Source of the DNA: Isoetes taiwanensis
Lineage: Eukaryota > Streptophyta > Lycopodiopsida > Isoetales > Isoetaceae
Length of the DNA stretch: 64,000 nt
NCBI GenBank assembly: GCA_021234155.1
Contig: JAJEKV010000021.1
Coordinates: forward strand, 17,187,563-17,251,562
Reading direction: 5' to 3'
Shown: positions 58,140-64,000 of the stretch, piece by piece
Numbering within the stretch: position 1 is the stretch's first letter
How the letters are laid out: each line of letters opens with the position of its first letter
Made by a program: the position numbers and the translations under genes
Notes under the pieces: model-generated
Databases searched by the model: none
Seen by the model: only the letters and a program-made list of their open reading frames with translations
What the model was told of the DNA's origin: nothing

Positions 58140-58390
58140 GAGGAGTGAAGGCGTAAAGGAGGAGGAAGAAGGCGCTGAAGCAAAAAGGAAAATGAAACCC
58201 TAATGGTCAGAAAGGGGTTTTATGCTTTTTGGCACGTTTCCCCAAAATTATTATTAAAAATTATTATTTACTTAATAATATATTTCCAAGAAGAAAATTA
58301 TTTTTATATTCACAACCCCAAAAATGGGACTAGTACATGAATACGCTACAAAAATTTTTACAAGGGGAAAAAAAAAAGACGGTCGCCTAA

Positions 58391-59764
58391 TCATCTAAAA
58401 TCCCCTCGGATCCTTCGTGCCAGGTGAAGGTCCTTGGGCATAATAGTGACCCTCTTTGCGTGTATGGCACAAAGGTTGGCGTCGCTCAAAAGTTCAATTA
58501 GATAAGCCTCGGCAGCCTCCTGTAGGGCGAGAACCGCGAAAGCTTGAAACCTTAGGTCGGTTTTGAAGTCCTGGGCGATCTCCCGTACAAGCCGCTGGAA
58601 GGGAAGCCGGCGGATCAATGGCTCGGTAGTCTTCTGATACTTACGTATCTCTCGAAGAGCTACCGTGCCGGGCCGAAACCTATGGGGCTTCCGCGGCTTG
58701 AGGGTCGCCTTAAGCGACGGAATGGATTTGCCGCCTGTTGAAGGATGCTTTGTCCGCTGGACAATGTGCTCCCGTCTCTGAGCCGATGTCTTCTTGGCAA
58801 TGGTTGCATCCAGCTGCAGTCGGGTCTTATAGTGTACCCCACTCTTCACGGGTTTAGTTTTCTTCCTCTTCAGGGTTCGGTTACCCCGCTCCCATTGCTG
58901 CCTCTTTGTGGGATTTCCCTGTGGGTCTGCCGATTGGTTCACGTCGCCAGGCATGTCCGGGTTTTCCTGGGGGTTAACGTTCTGGGCTGCACCTAGGTCC
59001 TGCTGGTCAACATCAAGGTTCTGCTGCTGATCCACCTGCTGGTAATCTTGCTGATCCCCCTGCTGATTCTCGCTCTGCTGGCTATGAAGGTCCTCCCCTT
59101 CCTTTTGGAGCCGCTCTCTCTCTTCGTCCCTGGCCTCTCTATCCAGATGTGTGCGCCGGGCAATCTCAGTATGGTACCGGTCCGGCCGTGCCCGCATGTC
59201 TTCTTGGATGGATTCCAGGTGGCATTGGCTAAACCTTGGCGGAACGTTTTCAAAAATGAAGCTGTTAAGGCCTTCATTCCAAGAAAAGGTAGGAAGATTA
59301 AAGTATTCTTGGTATGTAAGTATACGACCCTTTCCCAAGTAATAGAAGCGGTCCATCCTTATGTCTGGTGGTGCACTGGCTATCTGCTGCAAGTCTTCCA
59401 CTCTCGCAAGATGCATGATCCTCTGGGCTTCATCCCGAATAAGCTCGGCAGGGTCTTCATCTGGTCCTGGCGAGGGGTAAAACTTAACCACAGCCCATGC
59501 ACGATCCGGCTGCTCCACGAGAGTGTAGGCCTGGTCGACTTCATTCAACTTGATAAGAAAGCGCTCGTTGAAATGGAAGATAGGGTAGGGGACTCTTCGG
59601 CCCTCGACAAAGTGCTTGACGAAAAGATTAAGAATGGTATCTATCATAGGGTCTTCGTCGGCAAGATGCTCGACTAGCGCGGCAAATAGCTGGAATACGC
59701 TCAACTTCTTCAAGTCCACGGTTAGCTTAAAGCGCATCATGGTTATACTAGCAAAGAACAGCAA
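58391..59764 (-). CDS. Gypsy ORF-A: 457-residue protein with C-terminal histone H3
   Basis: Residues 337-457 (58394-58756) are histone H3: [10 protein letters not shown] tail, [76 protein letters not shown]. By hand, about 16 of roughly 98 core residues differ from plant H3. The tail is shortened: K4 and the STGGK block remain, but the A-R-K-S stretches around K9 and K27 are missing and K36 is Arg. Residues 1-215 are an unrecognised globular region ([40 protein letters not shown]), 225-285 a Gln/Asn-rich linker, 287-335 basic with KRKKTKP. The frame is uninterrupted; translation may start at 59764 or at the next Mets (59740, 59737). First gene after the leader. Confidence 0.93.
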   Translation of the reverse strand: MLFFASITMMRFKLTVDLKKLSVFQLFAALVEHLADEDPMIDTILNLFVKHFVEGRRVPYPIFHFNERFLIKLNEVDQAYTLVEQPDRAWAVVKFYPSPGPDEDPAELIRDEAQRIMHLARVEDLQQIASAPPDIRMDRFYYLGKGRILTYQEYFNLPTFSWNEGLNSFIFENVPPRFSQCHLESIQEDMRARPDRYHTEIARRTHLDREARDEERERLQKEGEDLHSQQSENQQGDQQDYQQVDQQQNLDVDQQDLGAAQNVNPQENPDMPGDVNQSADPQGNPTKRQQWERGNRTLKRKKTKPVKSGVHYKTRLQLDATIAKKTSAQRREHIVQRTKHPSTGGKSIPSLKATLKPRKPHRFRPGTVALREIRKYQKTTEPLIRRLPFQRLVREIAQDFKTDLRFQAFAVLALQEAAEAYLIELLSDANLCAIHAKRVTIMPKDLHLARRIRGDFR

Positions 59765-60435
59765 GGGAGGAGGAAGGTGAGGCGCTCAGGCAAGGGTGGA
59801 CGGCACTCAAGAGTAAATAAGGGCGCTGAGGCGTAGGGCAGATGCAAGGGAGGCGTGGAGGTCAGCTATGGCGGGTTTGGAGCTTAAGTCCGGCGGCTAT
59901 GGCGGAAAAGGGCGCTCAGAGAAAGCACAAGTCCGAAAATATGGTTCAAAATTTAAATTTTAACTTTTAACTTTTTATTAAAATTTTCAAAAAAATATTA
60001 TTTTTTTTTATAAAAATTTTTAAACGGACGCGTATAAAAATACGCGCGACCGTATGGGGCGCTGCGTTGCTTATACGGCTTTTATTTTTCAAAAGAAACA
60101 CCTCTGAGTACAGCAGCGCCCCTTTTCATTTTTCGGCGGCCTGTTGTCTTTTTGACCTCGGGAGACGTGCCCCCTAGGGTATTTGAGAGGTGCCCGATCC
60201 ATTGGAGCCATTTTCGCCTTCATCCGAGCTACCTACAAAATGTTATAGCTCTTCGAAACTTGGGTCTTCCAGTCGGCCCAGACTTCTTAAGGAATTACAG
60301 TCTATTACATTAACCTAGCACTAAATCAAACATCAAAGACTTAAACAATCACTCTTGCTTAAACTCTCTCTCCTAACTACCGAACTAGCGAGTTAGGGTT
60401 TAGTCAGTGCTATGATTTCGAGTAACCAAAATCAC
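59765..60435 (-). other. Gypsy 5-prime leader
   Basis: Untranslated stretch of about 670 nt between the PBS and ORF-A, containing AT-rich runs near 59950-60030 and CGCGTATAAAAATACGCGCG, a short GC palindrome near 60029. A packaging or dimerisation role is only a guess. Confidence 0.5.
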
Positions 60436-60448
60436 GGCTCTGATACCA
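60436..60448 (-). other. Gypsy primer-binding site (initiator Met tRNA)
   Basis: Minus-strand TGGTATCAGAGCC lies one base from the 5-prime LTR, a full match to the usual plant initiator-Met primer site. Confidence 0.93.
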
Positions 60449-60449
60449 C

Positions 60450-62075
60450 TGTGACGCTCCCAGAACATATACGACCCCCGGCCGTATACATACGGGGACT
60501 TTCCCCTCCCATGGCAACCGACTTGCCATAAGCAAGGCCCTCCGTCTAACTCGGGCCGTCTATAATAAGACGCTCAAGTGAAGGACACAGAGGGGTCATT
60601 CGGCCCACGCCTTCAATGGGCGCCTACGTCGCGGAAGCGTGAATACAAGGGTTAGCACACAGCATAAATCACATATAAATAACCACCACGAAGGGTGGCA
60701 CATCCATCCAAATACCAACGGCAAAGAATATGCATCTAAACCTAAGAAAACACCCCAAACCCCAGGTTCTACCCCGGTTCAGACTCCTGTGAGGATAGAC
60801 TGACGGCTCGGCCTCAAGAGATCAGCAGACAGAGGTATAACCTGGCGTTGGCTGGCATAGAACATCGGCTAGGGTTGTCCACTCCATCCGCCCCTCCTGT
60901 GCACACTTTGCAGATGGGTCAATTCACGCTATGGCTTCGCTATAGCCTTCCGGAGACGCAGGCTCGAGGCATCACCCTGCTGAGCCTACTCCAGGGTTCA
61001 TGAAGCCCCGGTCCGATGAGGCAGGTCAGGGAAGCGTCCCCTTCCAGAATCACAGTGGTTCCATGGGTGAGCTAGAGAATACGTGCCGCATCAGCGACCC
61101 CCGCATCCGTACCCGACTTACTCACCCTAAATCTACTCAAAGTGCAAGGTGCCCCATATACGGGTCACACCTCTACACCCAGGGAGTGTCAGACCCATAC
61201 CCGGCCCTCTACGTGACCGGCTATCAGGCCTAGCCCACTGTAGGAGTCTCAGGAGCCTTTTATGTTCATGCAAGACCCCACCTCCACTTCACCACTGTGT
61301 TCCTTGTCTGGTGCTAAGCCAGTCCATAGCATCTATGACCCGGTGGGCTCTTGTGCACAGGCCGCATCTAACAGGATAATACAGGGCTCTATCTAGGAGC
61401 ATACTACAATAAATGGGCTCAGAGGTCTCTACCCCCCCTTAATTCCCCCATTTCCAGAATAATACTAGGCAAAGAACCATCAATCCATCCTTTGAAAACA
61501 ATCCCAGAATCAGAATATAAAGAGAACGAACTTACCTTTACAATCAAGGGTTAGTTCCTACGAGTATAAACACAGAGAGAACAGACAACCAACCCAACAT
61601 GTGCCCAACAGGGGCGCTATCCTAGAATTCACAACTACACTAGCCACCCACCTGTGTTTCTGCTGGACCCGTTATCATTGGGGATTTCCATCTTCTCGGT
61701 CTTGGTGTTCAGCTCTGGTCACAAGGGTGGCGTCCAACTGCTCAAGGTGGCACTCAGTTCTGGTCACAAGGGTGGCGCTCCACTGCTCAAGGTGAATAGT
61801 GGCTGATATGGGGGTGGTGATCCACCTTATTGGTCTCAATTAGCATTACCATGTTAGCCAATCGATGGTGACCACGTGGCGCCTTCCCAAACCATAATTA
61901 ACTTAATTATGCCTTTTAAATATGAGTTCCTTAAGTATAGGTTATTATCCTTAATAATTAAATTAGCATAGCTAATTTAATCCCTTTTAAGTCAACCCCC
62001 TAGGTTACCATACCCCATGGTGGCGTATCAGTACTGGGTGACGTGTCAATATATTTATACGTATACCACGTCACA
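60450..62075 (-). repeat. Gypsy 5-prime LTR
   Basis: 1626 bp, TGTGACGCTCC...CCACGTCACA, followed by TSD TTTGT (62076-62080). Lacks about 16 bp near its end that the other LTR has. Confidence 0.95.
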
Positions 62076-62080
62076 TTTGT

Positions 62081-62819
62081 GATAGATTGTCGATTGTGGA
62101 ATATTGGAGGATTGTCTGTTCGAAGATATGCAGTAAAGGATTATGTTTTATTTTCTTATGCAAATGCCTGAGCGGATTAATAATCATTTGTCAAACAGGT
62201 TTTTGCATAAGATAGTAACAGTGGTTACAAACGACGCTTATTGTTTCTTTTGAAGTCAAGAGCTTGCATGATTTATATAATTTCCTGTGAACTTTTTGCA
62301 CTATTGCAAAATGCAGAAGATATTAGATGATATTTGGAGCTAGATAATCAACACAAACATGAGGCTTCTACCATTTTCTGTCCAGATACCCCAAGGAACA
62401 ACATTGAAGTCATGCACCTATAAAAAAACATTTTGCATCAACATGCAGCACGGTCAGAGCATCATTGTCTAAATGTAATGGCCACACACTTACGGTCAGT
62501 CCAATAGGAACTCCGTTCTTGATTGCTGCAGAAATATCACAATTAGATTGAGAAATCACAAATAAATTTGCTAAAAGTTCGTATAAAATAAGAGTGCATA
62601 AACATCTTGAGCATCTGAGTGGTCTGAATGTGAACATCTTGAGCTGGAGCTGATTTGCCAACGATGTCATAAGGTGGATTATTTGTAGCATAAACAGACG
62701 TATAATGAAATCTACAGAACCTTTTATCAAGTTAGATTCTTTATTGGTAAATCTTTGGAGACACTCTCCAACCCTCTTAAGCATTCTTGCACTGCGACTC
62801 GCATGAACACAACAACATC
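62081..62819. other. Right flank of gypsy, no gene seen
   Basis: A 208-codon minus-strand frame (62410-63036) runs through here into a repeat, without a recognisable domain; I do not call it a gene. Confidence 0.4.
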
Positions 62820-63210
62820 CCGATTCGAGGAAAAACCCTAGCGATAAAATCTCGGCAAGGGGCTTGGACAACGCAGGGCTGCTAAACGCTCCCACAAAAA
62901 AACCCACGCTCCACATAGAATACCGAAGTCGTGCATCACCCCTGGACCTGCACATCACCAACAGAAAAACCAATAGAGAAAAAACCTCGAAAAGCGAGGG
63001 GCTGATCACGCGTGCCACGCGACAAAAAAACAACATTTACACCTCGAAAAAGTGAGGGGCTGGTCACGCGTGCCACGCGACAATTATTTAACAAATATGA
63101 ACATATAAATAACAATTTTAAGGGGGGGAAGGGTGGGAGCCATGGATACTGCTGAGAGATAAGAAAGCGCCGATGAAACGTCGATGAAGAACTCTGCAAT
63201 AAGTAGCAAT
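62820..63210. repeat. Second copy of the structured repeat family (31490-31900)
   Basis: GAGGAAAAACCCTAG, CATCACCAACA, two double-hairpin units (stems CCTCG/CGAGG at 62985-62999 and CCTCG/TGAGG at 63042-63057, each followed by CGCGT-GCC-ACGCG), then CTGCTGAGAGA and GCGCCGATGAAACG. Confidence 0.75.
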
Positions 63211-63220
63211 CCCTCAACCT

Positions 63221-63274
63221 GTGACGGTCCAGGGGAATATACGCCATAAATACGTATATTCCTGGATCCGTCAC
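63221..63274. other. 54-bp near-perfect hairpin
   Basis: GTGACGGTCCAGGGGAATAT... pairs with ...CGTATATTCCTGGATCCGTC over about 22 bp, 9-nt spacer. It begins TGTGACGGTCC like the start of the gypsy LTRs, so it may be the terminus of another LTR family. Confidence 0.5.
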
Positions 63275-63462
63275 TATACAAGTCTAGCTTCATAGCCTTG
63301 TATACCATAGATTGTGGCACTAGGGGGCATGGCCAAGTTATTCTTATAACTTAGCCAACCATAGGTTTAGACCATTATCCACGTGGCCTTAACCTATTGG
63401 GCACCCGCCACACAGGACTCACCCGATTGGTGCCACGTGGCATCCTAAGTGGACCTAACTTA

Positions 63463-63487
63463 TAGATAGATAGATAGATAGATAGAT
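63463..63487. repeat. (GATA)6 microsatellite
   Basis: Six TAGA/GATA units. Confidence 0.95.
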
Positions 63488-63728
63488 ACATTATTGTCCC
63501 TTGTACCCTGAGGCCCGTGGACTTATGTAGCATGGGCGAGCTCCCTTACGGGTGCTACTAGCACATCATGCTGATTTACAATGTAGCCTTTTCTGAAGGC
63601 TTGACTTTTCTCTATTAATACCGGCACCCAGCTTTGGATCGGCTTCATGGCCGTGCACGGGCGCGTCGTTATCAATCAGCTTTGAGCTGAGCTTTTTTCA
63701 GGGTGTTTATGTTGCGCCTCTCTGGCGT

Positions 63729-64000
63729 TCATAACAGAAACCCTTTTTCTTTGTGTTCTTCTCTGTGCCTGGCCGTCATCTCCCGTATTGCGTCTGCCAG
63801 GTCCCTCCTTGTTTCTGACTTTGTCATTATGATGTGTACGGGCTGACCCCACCCTATCTTTCTGTACTTATTCCTGATGCTTTCATATACCGGGCAGTCA
63901 TTTAGCATATGATTCTCATCTTCCACTTCCCCTTTGTCACAGATTCTGCATATTCGATCCTCTCTCTCTATCCCTCGCCATCTGTCTTTTTCAATCCTCA
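63729..64000 (-). pseudogene. LINE C-terminal zinc-knuckle region (partial, window edge)
   Basis: Minus strand, entering from the right edge: DRWRGIEREDRICRICDKG, EVEDENHMLNDCPVYESIRN, KYRKIGWG, ending KEKGFLL then stop. C-x2-C...E-x-E-N-H-x-L-x-x-C-P-x-Y is the knuckle at the end of many LINE ORF2 proteins. The upstream RT would lie outside the window, so whether it is intact cannot be judged. Downstream 63275-63728 is probably its 3-prime UTR. Confidence 0.7.

Larger units (their letters stand above)
48644..62075 (-). mobile_element. 13.4-kb Ty3/gypsy chromovirus encoding a histone H3 fusion
   Basis: Complete element on the minus strand: LTRs 60450-62075 (5-prime) and 48644-50273 (3-prime), TSD TTTGT, initiator-Met PBS, purine tract. 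Gene order from the 5-prime LTR: leader, ORF-A (histone H3 fusion), ORF-B, ORF-C, gag, then protease-RT-RNase H-integrase-chromodomain. Three accessory frames upstream of gag, over 3.2 kb, are far outside the usual gypsy plan. Pol has a TGA, a frameshift and a TAG; a MITE interrupts the end of gag. A solo relative lies at 26331-28240. Strong evidence for structure and H3; the role of the accessory genes is inference. Confidence 0.96.

Noticed and set aside
59048-59677. 209-codon plus-strand frame in the gypsy element
   Set aside because: It lies antisense to the clearly homologous H3-fusion frame and has no recognisable domain.
58760-59764. A histone H4 fold in the N-terminal part of ORF-A
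   Set aside because: No segment could be aligned to H4 with sensible spacing.
62410-63036. 208-codon minus-strand frame
   Set aside because: It runs into a dispersed repeat family and shows no known motif.

Overview
The window looks like a transposon-dominated stretch of a land-plant nuclear genome. Evidence: plant-type Ty1/copia and Ty3/gypsy (chromovirus) elements primed by initiator-Met tRNA, a plant LINE zinc-binding domain, a plant solanesyl-diphosphate-synthase pseudogene, golgin-84-like and PPR-like fragments, and very repeat-rich AT-biased DNA. A fern or other non-flowering plant is possible but cannot be proven from the sequence. I see no intact ordinary host gene, no rRNA, no functional tRNA and no CRISPR array.

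Layout. 0.8-1.9 kb: decayed minus-strand exons of a golgin-84-like gene. 2.6-3.6 kb: a TIR element flanked by TTAA. 5.9-11.2 kb: a complete but dead copia element (182-bp LTRs, 5-bp TSD GCTGC). 13.3-14.6 kb: LINE remnants. 15.3-16.6 kb: first copy of a duplicated segment (second copy at 44.5-47.3 kb). 16.6-18.5 kb: two minisatellites. 19.7-23.9 kb: tandem duplications, a foldback element, captured gene fragments and a microsatellite-tailed retroelement end. 26.3-28.2 kb: solo gypsy-type LTR with TSD ATTGG. 30-34 kb: foldback MITE, structured repeat family, inverted duplication of a MULE transposase end, hAT element. 34.6-35.9 kb: intronless solanesyl diphosphate synthase pseudogene. 36.8-37.7 kb: second hAT element. 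38-47 kb: microsatellites, SINE-like repeat and the second segment copy. 47.8 kb: a Helitron 3-prime end. 48.6-62.1 kb: a 13.4-kb gypsy element. 63.7-64 kb: a LINE end cut by the window edge.

The most exciting object is the gypsy element (48644-62075, minus strand, TSD TTTGT, LTRs of about 1.63 kb). Between its 5-prime LTR and gag it carries three extra open reading frames of 457, 462 and 169 codons. The last 121 residues of the first are unmistakably histone H3 with a shortened tail, from which the regions around K9 and K27 are missing. The 169-residue protein ends in a segment that can be aligned by eye to the whole H2B fold. The 462-residue protein contains segments that resemble H2A and, more weakly, H4. 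The element also encodes a chromodomain integrase. My reading is a histone-encoding retrotransposon lineage that may package its nucleic acid in, or interfere with, chromatin. H3 is seen directly; the other three histones are hypotheses needing profile or structure searches.

In this copy gag and pol are broken (a MITE at the end of the gag frame, one TGA in RT, one frameshift, and a TAG replacing the integrase catalytic Glu), while the three accessory frames are uninterrupted.
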